Positions 47,369 to 59,033 of a stretch of DNA of 64,000 nt are shown piece after piece. Made by a program: the position numbers and the translations under genes. Source of the stretch: Lathyrus oleraceus (lineage: Eukaryota; Streptophyta; Magnoliopsida; Fabales; Fabaceae); the NCBI RefSeq assembly GCF_024323335.1, contig NC_066583.1:18584665-18648664 (forward strand), in the 5' to 3' direction. Each line of letters opens with the position of its first letter. The first letter of the stretch is position 1. A model generated the notes under the pieces. It was not told where the DNA came from, did not search any database, and was given only the letters and a program-made list of their open reading frames with translations.

Positions 47369-48691
47369 GTGCGCACAGCTTTTCCGACTAGATACCCTCC
47401 CAAACTCAGCAAATCCGAACTGATGGATCCACCCAACGCCAACATTCTCGAACTAAAAGAGGTGATGAGGGAGTTGTTCAGTGTTGTACAAGGGCTTGCC
47501 TTGGGACAGAAAGCCATGGCGGAGAGATTGGAAAGGATTGAAGGCTGGATGATCAAGGAGAAAGTTCAGGAAGAGGTTCTGTCGTCCGTAATAAAGAAGC
47601 CCTCTGGCAATGGTCAGCTTAAGAAGGAAGTTGAAGCAGGTGGTGTGTTGGCCAAAAGAGAACGCGGTAAGGATCGTTACCACCCATATGCTGATACGGC
47701 AACGATCCCTACTAGTAATCAATCTACACAACAGCAGCAACCACCACCTCAATTGAGAACACAAAGAGTTGGGGGCCAAGTGAGAAGAAGGATGACAGAC
47801 CGTTATTTCAATAGGCCGCCTGTGACTTACGCCTCACTGTTTAAAAGGTTGAAGGATATTGGGATGGTGCAGCCGAGGATATTGGTTCCAGAGAAACCGG
47901 ATCAGAGGGTTGCCAGTTACGATGAGAATGTCAGGTGTGAGCTCCATGCTGGGGCACCCGGACATCACATTGAGGATTGCAAAGCTTTTAAGCATGTGGT
48001 CCAAGACTTGGTGGATTCTAAGGCAATCAACTTTGCACCGACGACAGATGATAGTGCTAACCCCGTGACAAGGCATGGTCCTATAAAAGTGAAAATGATG
48101 TCGAAGGACAAGAAAGGGATAGAGGTGACTGAGAAGGATCAGTTAAAAATGCCAATGTCTATGGTCCCAAAATGTCTGACGAAAAATGGAGCTTCCCCTC
48201 GTGTTGATGATTGTTGTGCGGCTGTCGCCACAAAGGGGTGTGTAGTGATGGGGGAATCGGTCCAGAGAATGATGAAAGTAGAAATGGACGATATAAGATA
48301 TAAAGCACACAGTCTGGCAGTTGAGGCTGTCCGGACGGAGAATGCCATTGGTGTTGAGAAAGAGAAAAAGCCGTCCATTTCTTCTTACAAACAGGCCGTG
48401 GAAGTGGTGAGAAACGGAGGGATCCCAGGCTGGGGAAAAATCATAGACATCGTGGTAAAGGCGGATATGTTCAGGGTTGGCTATCAGCCAGATCAAGAGT
48501 CGTCTAGACAAAACAGAGGACGTCGTCCACCGTTCACATTTGTCAGTACTGGAGTGCTGGATCCAGGTCACGCCTATACAGTAGGTGAAGAGATTGACAG
48601 TGACCGCGAGCTGGATTCGTGGATAAAATCGTGCGTACCAGGGAATTGGAAGGCTAAAAAGATCAGCACTGTCACTCATCCTGAAGAGTAA
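47369..48691 (+). CDS. Ogre-type gag with capsid and protease regions deleted
   Basis: 440 codons from the first ATG. The likely start is Met19 (47423, MDPPNANILELKEVMREL), which aligns with the nested element's gag start. It has an N-terminal coiled coil and a basic/Gln-rich stretch (about 95-150). The Ogre zinc-like motif CELHAGAPGHHIEDC lies near residues 189-203. The C-terminus (GGIPGWGKIIDIVVKADM, EIDSDRELDSWI) is homologous to the nested gag-protease end. The capsid domain (LRAYVRKI type) and the aspartic protease DNGSS block are absent, so 1011 codons have become 440 in frame. The open frame survives despite this. Function is doubtful. Confidence 0.88.
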   Translation: MRTAFPTRYPPKLSKSELMDPPNANILELKEVMRELFSVVQGLALGQKAMAERLERIEGWMIKEKVQEEVLSSVIKKPSGNGQLKKEVEAGGVLAKRERGKDRYHPYADTATIPTSNQSTQQQQPPPQLRTQRVGGQVRRRMTDRYFNRPPVTYASLFKRLKDIGMVQPRILVPEKPDQRVASYDENVRCELHAGAPGHHIEDCKAFKHVVQDLVDSKAINFAPTTDDSANPVTRHGPIKVKMMSKDKKGIEVTEKDQLKMPMSMVPKCLTKNGASPRVDDCCAAVATKGCVVMGESVQRMMKVEMDDIRYKAHSLAVEAVRTENAIGVEKEKKPSISSYKQAVEVVRNGGIPGWGKIIDIVVKADMFRVGYQPDQESSRQNRGRRPPFTFVSTGVLDPGHAYTVGEEIDSDRELDSWIKSCVPGNWKAKKISTVTHPEE

Positions 48692-48980
48692 TATTTCTGT
48701 TTCTCAATACTGTTTGCATGAAAGCCTTATGTGTTGCCCGACACGTAATGGTTCATTGTAAGGGTCTCCTCATGTTTCATTCTGCAACATCTCGCATCAT
48801 AAATAAATGGATGTTTTTCAATTAAAAGCGGTGTTCCCTGCTTTTCATTTATTCTTGCAGTTTAAAAAACAAATAAAAATGGCAATGTTTGTTTTCATTT
48901 TTTCCCTTTTTGATTTGTCTCGTTCCGACTTCGAACAATAATTCTCCGGATCTCATTGATAACAATTTGGTTACACCTCA
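48692..48980 (+). other. Ogre intron between gag-protease and RT (outer unit)
   Basis: The gag frame ends GAA GAG TAA, and GA|GTAATA is a plausible donor, as in the nested element. A CT-rich tract and TTCTTGCAG near 48860 give one possible acceptor. The RT frame begins with YDFDNPIYRAEEKGEEDC at about 48980. Confidence 0.45.
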
Positions 48981-49572
48981 TATGACTTCGACAATCCGAT
49001 CTATCGTGCCGAAGAAAAAGGCGAAGAAGATTGTGATCTGCTGGAATTAGCCAGGTTGTCAAAACAAGAGGAGAAGGTGATTTAGTCGCGCGAGGAGCGA
49101 TGCAAGATTGTTATTCCAAGCGCCGCCGAGGTCAGCAAGGAAATGAAAATTGGGGCCGCTTCAGAGGCGAGTCGAAAGCAGAATGGTAGCCCTGTTAAAA
49201 GAGCATGTGGATACCTTCGCCTGGTCGTGTCAGGATATGCCAGGGTCGAAAACCGGTGTTGTTGTGCACAAGCTACCATGGAGAGAAGACTGTCCTCGAG
49301 AGAAGCAGAACGCCGGTGCCACGTATCAGAGTTACTTTGTTTCATGATATGATTCATCATGAAATCGAATGCTATGTTGATGACATGATAGCAAAGTCCC
49401 AAACAGAAGAGGGGCATCTGGTGGATCAGGCCAAGTTGGTCAATTGGTCGAGACAATTCAAACTGAGGTTGAATTCAATTAAGTGCACTATCAGAGTGCG
49501 GGCCGGTAAGCTGCTGGGGTTCATTGTAAGAGAGGAATCGAGGTCGATCCTGCTAAAAAAAAAAACTAAATA
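48980..49572 (+). pseudogene. Ogre RT remnant
   Basis: From YDFDNPIYRAEE the frame reaches a stop near 49083. Decayed sequence follows (phrases of the AWSYEDMPG and VVHRLP blocks are recognisable in shifted frames). Then HDMIHHEIECYVDDMIAKSQ gives the RT active-site motif YVDD near 49376-49387, followed by KLRLNSIKC and GKLLGFIV. The fingers between VHRLP and the YVDD block are deleted. Frameshifts and stops make it inactive. Confidence 0.9.
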
Positions 49573-50400
49573 AGAAATGCCTGAACCAAAAACAGAAAAA
49601 GAGGTTCGTGGTTTCTTAGGTAGATTGAACTACATGTCATGGTTCACATCTCCTCTAACAGCCACATATGAACCCGTATGAAAATGGATCAAACGGTCAG
49701 GTGAAATAATGATTGCCAAGGGGCATTGAAAAATAAAAGAATAAGTTGCAGGAGCCTCCGATTCTGATGCCTCCCTATGGGGAGAGACTGTTAATCTGTA
49801 CTTGACGGTCCTCGAGGGGTCTATGAGGTGCGTACTGGGGCAGCATGACGAGTCTTGTCGAAAAGAGCATGCAATTTACCTTAGCAAAAAGTTTATCGAC
49901 TGTGAAACAATACATTCACTGTTCGAGAAAACTTGATGTACTTTGGCATAGGCTGCTCGCCGACCGAGACAGTGTATGCTGGTTCATACCACTTTGTGGA
50001 TTTCAAGATGGATCTGATCAAGTACGTATATGAGAGCCAGCCATGACCGGACGGGTTGCGAGAGGGCTAATGATTTTGATTGAATACGATATTCGATATA
50101 CCTCTCAGAAAGCAATCAAGGGGGGTGTATTGTCTGATTACCTCGCTCAGCAACCTATTCAGGATTATCAACCGAGGAAGTTTGAGTTCTCTGATGAGGA
50201 CATCTTGAGGTGCTCAAATCGAAAGATTGTGAGGAACCGATCCCGGAGGAGGGGCCTGACCCTAAATCCGAACGGATTCTGATGTCTGATGGGGCCATTA
50301 ACATGAATGGAAGCGGAGTTGGTGCCGTTCTGGTTGCGCTGAAAAGATCCCACATTCCTTGTGCTGCCTGACTAGCATTTGAACGCACCAGCAAGGGTGG
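49573..50400 (+). pseudogene. Ogre RT end and two RNase H remnants
   Basis: Starts with MPEPKTEKEVRGFLGRLNYM (RT connection), then YLTVLEGSMRCVLGQHDE and an RNase H block with many stops. Near 50280-50345 LMSDGAINMNGSGVGAVLV marks the second, archaeal-type RNase H characteristic of the Tat lineage. After it a deletion removes the first two thirds of integrase. The presence of this second RNase H supports the Ogre/Tat placement. Confidence 0.8.
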
Positions 50401-50907
50401 ATGAATACGAAGCTTGTATCCTGGGTATCAAACCTCGGTACGCCTACTAGGGCAACGCCTTTCTCGTTGGTATATGGAATGGAAGCCGTGATACCAGTTG
50501 AGGTTCAAATTCCCTCTCTGAGAGTCCTGAGGGACGTGAAATTGCAAGAGGCTGAATGGGTAAGGACCCGGTACGAGGAGTTAAGCCTGATTGAAGAAAA
50601 GAGGCTGGCGGCCATCTGTCATGGGCAGTTATACCAGCAGAGGATGAAGCGTGCTTTTGACAGAAAGGTACGACCTCGTGTGTATCATGTAGGCGATGTG
50701 GTGCTGAAAAGGATCCTTCCTCCTCAAAACGATCGAAGGGGCAAATGGACACCCAGTTATGAAGGTCCATTCGTGGTCAAGAAGGTTTTCTCTGGCGGAG
50801 CCTTGTTGCTAACGACCATGGATGGCGAGGATTTTCCATCCCCTGTGAATGCCGACGCAGTTAAAAAAATACTTCGTGTAAAGAGACCCGCTGGACGAAA
50901 AGAATAA
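50401..50907 (+). pseudogene. Ogre integrase C-terminal part
   Basis: The frame carries TPTRATPFSLVYGMEAVIPVE, then EKRLAAICHGQLYQQRM, RVYHVGDVVLKRILPP and KWTPSYEGPFVVKKVF. It extends 13 codons further than usual into the first hairpin of the cassette and stops at 50907. The zinc domain and all catalytic residues are lost. It is about 75% alike to the nested copy by eye. Confidence 0.9.
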
Positions 50908-51081
50908 AATAGTCCAGGCAAAAAGGGGCATCCCGGCGAACCAAAAAACAGAAAGAAAAGGTTCGGGCAAAAATTAGGGATAAAATGAAAAAATTGTACA
51001 CCCGGCAAGTCGAAAACCTGAAAAGGCGACTTGGGCAAAAAAGGGTATCCCGGTGGACTGAAAACCCGAAAGGGCGGTCCA
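50891..51081 (+). other. Four-hairpin cassette (third copy)
   Basis: Stems: 50891-50917 CTGGAC/GTCCAG; 50937-50965 CGAACC/GGTTCG; 51006-51033 CAAGTC/GACTTG; 51054-51081 TGGACT/GGTCCA. The fourth contains an inner CCC/GGG stem closed by GAAA. Spacers read GGCAAAA(n)GGG(n)ATCCCGG. Confidence 0.82.
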
Positions 51082-54000
51082 GGCAAAAGAGGGATTGAAA
51101 CGAACAACTACGTCTGGCATGATCGTTTGCGCTTTGGTTAAAGCATCATGGATAATACTCGGTAGGGATCGATCAGAAGCGTCTTGTTTAGAAGGCAGAA
51201 AGCACGGAGAGTCTGAGGACATATGGGGTGTAACCGAGTTGGAACTCGATGAGATCATGGGTTTCACATTGCCATTAGGATAGATTTTTCCTTTTGTGTG
51301 CAATTACCTCTTTTCAGGAATTGCTTCCTTTGTATTGCTCAGTTTGAGCCACACTTTTTCAATCAATAAAATGCATATTCAGTCAAATAATTTTGTTTTT
51401 GTTTTCATTACCGCTTTGATTGCAAAAACATCTGGTTGTTTGTGATAAAGAATTTTGCATTTTTAGACATACAAGTCTCTTCCAATGCATGCTTATAAGA
51501 TTGAAAATTTGAAATCTTATTCGGAAGGTTGAGCGACCCAAGTGTTGAAATCTTGACACGCCTGAGGCATGGTTTTATCTAACGACCTCTTTTGCAGGTA
51601 CTGTTAGGTATTTTCACTCACTTGCAGGTTGTGATGTGGAAGCTGTTGACAAAACAGTCCCCATGGAGTCCAATCAGGGACGAATGGATAGAAGAACGGT
51701 GAAGAGACGACGACGAGACGTACGACGATCCTTGAGAGTTAATCAAGAAGACTCTTCAAAGTCTGAAGATTGAAAAACCTGTATCAATCCCCGGCGTTCG
51801 TTCTCCGTCGAGTACGGAGCGGTTTGGAATACAAGATGATGGAGCAGAAAAGGTCCAGACGAGTCTGGGAGTTCTCAAAATTGGAAAGCTGACATGGGAG
51901 TTGGATATGAATACCATGGTTCGACGAGTCGTCGGGTGTTCAGTACCAGACTGTCCTCATCCCAAGCAGAGTCGTGAGGACTGAATTCCCCAGCAGATTC
52001 AAGGTCTGTGGCTTCCCTAGCAGGGTCAGGATAGTTATCCCTAGCAGGTTTCAGATTGATGCTTCCCCATTCGCCAGGCCTGAAGGTGGCTCTTTCCCAG
52101 CAGAAGTATCTGTGTGCGGTGGATTCCCTAGCAAAGTCGGGATTTATATCCCCAGCAAGTCAAAGACTGTTGGTTCCCCACAGAGTGCGTTGGTGGCTCC
52201 TTCCCCAGCAATTCCCCAAGCGGATCGGGTGCAGAGGAGGTTTATCCCCAGCAAGGGTTGCTTTTTCCCAGCAATAGTGTTATTCCCCAGCAGGGTGAAA
52301 ATCGGAGTGTTGGCGAGTTCCTCAGCGGAGTGCCTCGAGCTCCCCAGAAGAGTCCCTTGAGGGGGATACTTTTTATACATTCATCATGTAGAATAAGCAT
52401 AGCATATTGCATAAATCGCGTGGCATTCCCATGATTATGGAGCATTGCGCTAAAAATCATCATGCATCATCATTGCAAGCATCAGCTAGTCTCAAGCCGA
52501 GGTTACCGTTTGAGAGGTGGTTTCGCTGGTTGGAAGATCAACATCAGCATTGCAAGCATAAGTTAACCCCAAGCCGTGGTTACCATCCAAGAATGGGTTT
52601 TGCCGGTCAGTGAAGATGATACTCCGAGGAGTTCAGCATCGTGATTTTGGGGCAACAGTATTTCCTAGTCATCAGTATATGTCTGGTCGAGTATTCTTTG
52701 GTGTTAGTAAACATCATTGTTCGATGTCCAGTAAACGTCGAGTTTCCTCCTAGTCATCAGTATATGTCAGGTCGAGTATTTTCTTTGGTGTCAAGTAAAC
52801 ATCATTGTTCGATGTCCAGTAAACGTCGAGTTTCCTCCCGGTCATTGGTTAATGTCTGGTCGAGCTTTCTTTGGTGTCAAGTAAACATCATTGTTTGATG
52901 TCCAGTAAACGTCGAGTTTCCTCCCGGTCATTGGTTAATGTCTGGTCGAGCTTTCTTTGGTGTCAAGTAAACATCATTGTTCGATGTCCAGTAAACGTCG
53001 AGTTTCCTCCCGGTCATTGGTTAATGTCTGGTCGAGCTTTCTTTGGTGTCAGTAAACATCATTGTTCGATGTCCAGTAAACGTCGAGTTTCCTCCCGGTC
53101 ATTGGTTAATGTCTGGTCGAGCTTTCTTTGGTGTCAAGTAAACATCATTGTTCGACGTCCAGTAAACGTCGAGTTTCCTCCTAGTCATCAGTATATGTCT
53201 GGTCGAGTTTTCTTTGGTGTCAGTAAACATCATTGTTCGATGTCCAGTAAATGTCGAGTTTCCTCCCGGTCATCAGTATATGTCTGTTCGAGTTTTCTTT
53301 GGTGTCAGTAAACATCATTGTTCGATGTCAGGTAAACGTCGAGTTTCTTCCCAGTCATTAGTCAGTGTCTGGTTGAAGGTGTTACTCTGAGGAGTTTAGC
53401 ATCATGACGTCAGATCAGTAATGTTCCCCAGTAGTGCGATACTGGAGGAAATTTTTCCGTCGGACGGAGATGGAAATAAAATCGAAGGACGTTACGCGAT
53501 CAGCGCGACAATCAGGGTTCAAATGGAGAAAGGGAAATGTTGAGGCATTTTCTGGAGAACGGGGTTCAAATGGAGAAAGGGAGACACGGGGTGTTTTTTG
53601 GAGAACGGGGTTCACAATGGCGATCACAAGTTATCGTCAGGCGACTGGGGTTCAAATGGAGAATGGGGTTCATTATTTTGGCAAACAAGATGTCGGGGTT
53701 CAAATGCAGTGATCCGGGATCATTTGCGCGAAGGAAAATTTCGGGGTTCAAGAAAACGAAAAAAGAGAAAATTTTCGGGGTTCAAGAAAAGCATTAAAAA
53801 AGAGATCATAATCCCCAGCGGATATGTGGTGTTCAGGCCATGGTTATCCCTGCGTTACCATTTATTTTGGTATACAGGTCGACATTTCTGTTTCGATATT
53901 CCGGCCGACTTTCTCTGTACCAGACGGGTTCTTCTTTTGAGATTGTTTCTTTGTCGATTCTGACAGGCATTGTTAATTATTTTCCCATCAGAGTGCAAAT

Positions 54001-54100
54001 TGTTCGTCTGTTCTTGGTATTCAATCACTCTTCATCCTGATCATCTGAAAGCCGAGGCTATTCATATCGACAGGTTCACAGTGGATTGAATAGGGGCAGT
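51082..54100 (+). mobile_element. Ogre 3' UTR (right)
   Basis: Non-coding. Holds a run of CCCCAGCAGAGT-like motifs (51955-52350), an 86-bp tandem array (52665-53375) and short GGGGTTCAAATGGAGAA repeats (53510-53780). It ends with the polypurine tract GAATAGGGGCAG before the LTR at 54101. The 146-codon open frame at 52871-53311 is only the tandem repeat read in one frame. Confidence 0.85.
52665..53375 (+). repeat. 86-bp tandem repeat, eight copies
   Basis: The anchor CATTGTTCGATGTCCAG recurs at 52713, 52803, 52889, 52975, 53060, 53146, 53231 and 53316 (periods 85-90). Each unit contains short dyads such as CATC...GATG, GACGT/ACGTC around CCAGTAA, and CATT/AATG around GGTT. Confidence 0.95.
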
Positions 54101-57100
54101 TGTAACACCTCAAAATTTGCCCTCCTCTCTTGGGACTAGCTTAACATATTGCATATCATTTTTTAGGTCATTAGTCATTGCATCTTGGCATATCATGTGG
54201 CAACATCAATTAAGTCATCCTCCAAGTCTTGGTCAGAAGATAAGAGGTTGAGATTCAAGCTGAGGGTTTCATTGGATTGATCACTAGCCATCTGAGGGTT
54301 TGTGATTCAAATTAGGGTTTCTTGATTTCTCAAGGAGGTTGAGCTTAATATTGGTTGAAATGGTACATCATCATCATCATGGTCTTGTCATCACCAAGAG
54401 ATTCATTGAGCTTGATCAGATTCCTTGAGATTAGGGTTTTGACCTTTAGGCAACCCTAATCATCTGCATTGTGCCAATCAGGGCTTGTCAAGGAGATGAG
54501 GTTTTCAATGAATATGGGGATCATCATATGATTATATTGAGCTTATGGAAGCTAGGGTTTCATGTTTGAGCCATTTCATCAGGAGAATGAAGCTCAATTT
54601 CATCTATGCACAGCCAGTTCATCTATCAGTCAACAAAAGTCAACCAAAGGTCAACTGATGGATTTGGAGGTGGGAGAGGGCAAGAGACACTTCATTCATG
54701 TCTAAACAAGTTTCATTTGACATTTCAAACATCAAGAATGAAGAAAATAAAGTCAGATGAAAACTTTCCAAAAATAGAAAGTGACTTGTAATTGAAAATT
54801 GCCAAAAATGGAAAGGTTTTCACCTCAAAATTACATGTCCAAAAATGCTTCAAATGAAATTTTGTTCAACATGAAAGTTGTAGATCTTGCTCTCACCTTT
54901 CCAAAAAGTCCAAGAACATGAATTTCTCATGTGTGGTTGGCAAGTTATAGATTGATCATTGTCCAAAAAAGTTGAATTTCAAAGTGGCATAAGTTTTGAT
55001 TCACAAGGCCAAATGGAGTGAGTTTTCTTTGAGCAAAATTATTTTGATCCCCTCTATCCAAAACAAGCATTACCTGTCATGAGAACTCATCACACAAAAA
55101 GTCCATTTTTCAAGTGAACCAATTTTGAATTTGGAGGGAAAACGTGCATTTTGAGAAATAAGCCTTGTTTTCACATGATTCCACTTGCAATAGCTCACAA
55201 ATACCATTTGAAACTTGCTGCAACTAGAAATTTCTACTGTTATATTGGATTTGCATAAGTGAGGGTGGATTGGCTAATTACCATTTAGCATAAAAGTGAA
55301 TTTTCACTAATCACTCACATTTGGCTAAACTTGATTAACAAAATGGATTAGTGCATCATATAAATGGTTAATCATAACTGTTTTTGGGATTAACATTCAT
55401 TCATCTCAGATCTAGATCCAAAATTGCACAATTCTCTCAACTTTTCATCTTCACTTTTTTGCAATTTCTTCACAAGCCTAGCTAAGATCTTCATTGTTTC
55501 ATCATCTACAATCATTGTTGAAGCTAATTGAAGTAAGGAATCATCACTATCAAGCCAAATCGTGGACTGTTAAAGTGAGGTGCAACAATGGCCAATGGAG
55601 ATTTCATCAAGATCGTGCGTAATTGAGCAACAAACCTTGTTCCATTCATCTATCCAAGCATCATAGAAGTTCTGTTTTCACATTTCAAGGCTTAAAACGA
55701 GCGATTCAACACCTGTGCTTCAAAGAAGGTCAGATTTCGACCTTAATAATTCATGAAATTGTTTGATGCTTTAGATAGATCTCTTAGAGTAGGTAAATCT
55801 GCACTTTGAACCACTGATTTTCATTAAGAATTGGTCAAGTTATGATGATTTGAATTTTGATGCATGAACATGTTTTGGATCGATCCGGTTAAATTAGGAT
55901 GAATTAGGCTTAATGAATGTGATATTGTTGATGTACGTTGTGAGACCTTTCCATTGATGTATGGTTTGTTGAATTTGGTGACAAAAAGTTCTTGAGTGAT
56001 GAATGTATGATGAACATGATGAACACTTGAATAATTTTCCAGAATCGTGCTTAGATCCATATGACCGCGCACTGTACATGTGTTTGGTGTTTGCGCGCGC
56101 TACTTTTTGAATTCCTGTAGCATTCGATTCCTTGCCATGACAATTCCTCTTTTGGCTTTTGCAATTTATTTCCATATGTTCACATGTTTCACATGCTTCA
56201 TTTCACTTTTTTTATTTTTTTCATTAGTTCCAAAATTCATATCTCATGAAATAATTGTCCAATTGAGATGAGATTTTTTCCACCATGATCCTTGTAATCT
56301 CTAGTTTTTTTGGTGATTTTTATGGAAATTGTGCACGTGTGGTTTTTGGAATGGCTTAGGGTTTGTTCATGTATGTGGTTTCATGCACCTTGCTTGATGC
56401 TTTGATCATGAAATGATGATGCTTAATTGGAAATTCCTGAAATTTTGCATGCTTATTCTAGAGACCTTAATGGACATTTTGGCTTTGAGTTTGCTATTTT
56501 ATCATTCCTGGATTGTGAGATATGACCATTTGAACCTAGGTGTGACAATTTGTGTCACACCATTTCATGTCCAAATTCTTGATTTTTGTTACCATGCCAT
56601 AAGAACTTGAAATGAGCTGAAATTTTGCATGTTGATATTTCTGGATGTTAAGCTCACATGTGAAATTTTGTGGAATTTTTGAGTGCATTTTCTATTTGTT
56701 TGGTAATTTCCTTTCTGTTTGACCAAATGTGGACTTTTTGTGAGTCATGTTTTTAATTGTTTTGTGAAATTCTTGATATGTATTGGATGGACTTGAAATT
56801 TGGCATGTGTATTATAGACATCTTGAAGTTTTCCATGGTTTTTGTTTCACTCATTTATCATGTTTGGTTTCTGTTTTATGATTGCTTGAAGTTGATGCAT
56901 GTCTTGATGCCTTGTATGAGCTTGTTTGGGTATGCTTTGGCTTGATGAATTTAATTGACTTGCTTCCCTTTGTCCAAATGTCCTGAAATGTGGTGTGTAG
57001 ATCATGTTGTTAATGCTGTTTAGCCATGAATTTTCTGGGAATTTATTGAATTGTTTGTGAGTTGATTTGAATTGGATCTTTCTGTTTGGTCCTTTGAGGT

Positions 57101-59033
57101 TCTAAATTGCATGCTTTGCACTATTTTTTTCATGAAATGATAATGGTTGATGATATGAACATGAGACCAACTGGATTTGATTATTAATTGATTGATCTTG
57201 ATTTTTGATAAGTTTCAGGTTCTGTTTTGACTTATTGCTCCCATTTTGACCCTAGTCTTGTACTAGTGGTTAGAGTTCTCACATTTGAGCTTTGTTTCAG
57301 GTCAAAGAGCACAATTGCTTATGCTTGATGATGTGCCCTCAATTGGAGTTGGCTTGTTGCTTGTTTATGACTAACTTGGAATTTGTTTTGTAGGCATTGA
57401 GATTTATGCTTAGGCCTTGTGGCTTGCACCTATGTGCATTGATGCTTGTTATCTGTTTGTGTTGTGGACTTGTAATTTTCTGTTTGACTTTTGTTTGTCT
57501 GGTATACTGATTATGTTGGATTGATTTCAGGTACCTTAGTTGCTATAGTTCATTTTGAACTTGCTTGTGTTGCTGCTTGGTTGTGTAAACCAATTGAGGT
57601 AGAATTTCTTTTCTCCATGTAGTCTGGAAGACCTGGCCTGTTACTTGGCCAGGCACCTGTCTGAAGTCCTCCTTAAGAGGCAATGCCTGTGATTGTTTAT
57701 TTTTGTCCCCAAGCAGGAAAAGACCTTGATTAAGGCAATTGGCAGATACAAGAGATGTGCAATCCATCTCCTGCTATTCTGTTGAGTCGTCCCTCTGCTC
57801 ACACAACTGGTGTTGATGCATTGTGGACATTAACCCAAGATCCTTGTACAGTTGAGTCAGTGTCATAAGTGTAGAAGGGTTCCCACTTTCTGAACCCACA
57901 CTTCCTTTGTCTGAAGCTCTCCCTGGCCAGGGATAAGAGCTGTGAGGCACACCCCTCACTCCCTATTTCATCTGCTTCACCCTGACTCTCAATGTCAGGG
58001 TTAAGAGCTAACACCACCCTGATACAGTTGGCTTGCTCTTACAGCCTAACCTTTGTTTGAGCCCCACTTGGTGTGTATATAGTGTGTGCTATTTGTGATT
58101 GTTTGCTTTGATTGCTTTGCCTGTTTAGGATTAGCTTGCTGCCAGTGCAAGTTAGGATAGAAACCATAACTTAGGGATGATATGCATGATAACATCTAGG
58201 CTCGAGTCCAGCTCCCTAGTAGTGTGTCTCCCTTTGTATCTGGTTAGGTTAGAATTTCTTTCCCGTTCAGGGGAACTACGTTGCCCTGATCCTCATACCA
58301 GATGAGGTACGTAGGCAGGAGGTCGCACGAGATCTCTCCGGGCACCCTTTTCTTTTTTTGAGTGTGTTGTGTTTGCCAGCTATCAGGCTCGAGTTCCCGA
58401 CTCCCTATTAGTCTGTGTGTTCACCCTTTTTTCTTTTTGTGTGTGTTTGCTTGACAGTTGCTAGGCTCGAGTTCCCGACTCCTTAGTAACTTGTTGTGTG
58501 TTATCCTTATTGTTGTGTGCTTGGAGTCCGGTATAAGTCCATCAAGTGGAATCTGGTTTCCAGTGTGGGTTTGTTTGGTTCGGAAGCTGATGTAAGTCCA
58601 GCGATTGGCGTTCGGGTTCCATGTTTGCCTTTTTGCGTGTGTTTTGTTTCGGCGTGCGTGAGCCGAACTACGGTAGCTCTGATTCTAATTCCAGATGAGA
58701 TACGTAGGCATAGGATGCGATATCCTAGCGAGCCCTCTCCCCTCTTCCTCCACCTGTGTTGTTCTCAGTATGTGTGTGTGTGCATTTATTTGTTTTAGCA
58801 ACCTTTTCTTTCTTTTAGAGCGTGGATCCCGTCGAGTACGACAGATGCGTAGGGGTGCTAATACCTTCCCTTCGCATAACCGACTCCCGATCCCATTCTC
58901 TTTGGTCGCGAGACCATGCTTTTTCCAGGTTTACTCTGAGCGTTTCCTTTCCCTCTTTTAGGATAAATAACGCACAGTGGCGACTCTGTTTGTTTTTGTT
59001 TTAGCCCGCCGGTTGTTTTTCGCGGATGCGACA
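54101..59033 (+). mobile_element. Outer Ogre right LTR (complete, 4.93 kb)
   Basis: Starts TGTAACACCTC, ends GCGGATGCGACA, followed by the target duplication GGAAG. It is uninterrupted and so shows what the left LTR looked like before the nested insertion. The small frames conserved with the left LTR (for example 55894-56175 on the minus strand) have no domain and are LTR sequence. Confidence 0.96.

Larger units (their letters stand above)
25402..59033 (+). mobile_element. Outer Ogre-type retrotransposon unit (chimeric), with nested element
   Basis: GGAAG occurs immediately before the left LTR (25397-25401) and immediately after the right LTR (59034-59038), so the whole stretch behaves as one insertion. 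The long LTRs (about 4.93 kb) are 25402-26351 plus 38057-41998 on the left and 54101-59033 on the right. Net length without the 11.7 kb nested element is about 21.9 kb. Inside are a 3' UTR segment, a 1.64 kb LTR with PBS, deleted gag-pol and a second 3' UTR. No ORF1 and no full RT or integrase remain, so it is not autonomous. Confidence 0.85.

Noticed and set aside
52871..53311. 146-codon frame in a repeat
   Set aside because: It is the 86-bp tandem repeat read through; the period is not a multiple of three and no domain is present.
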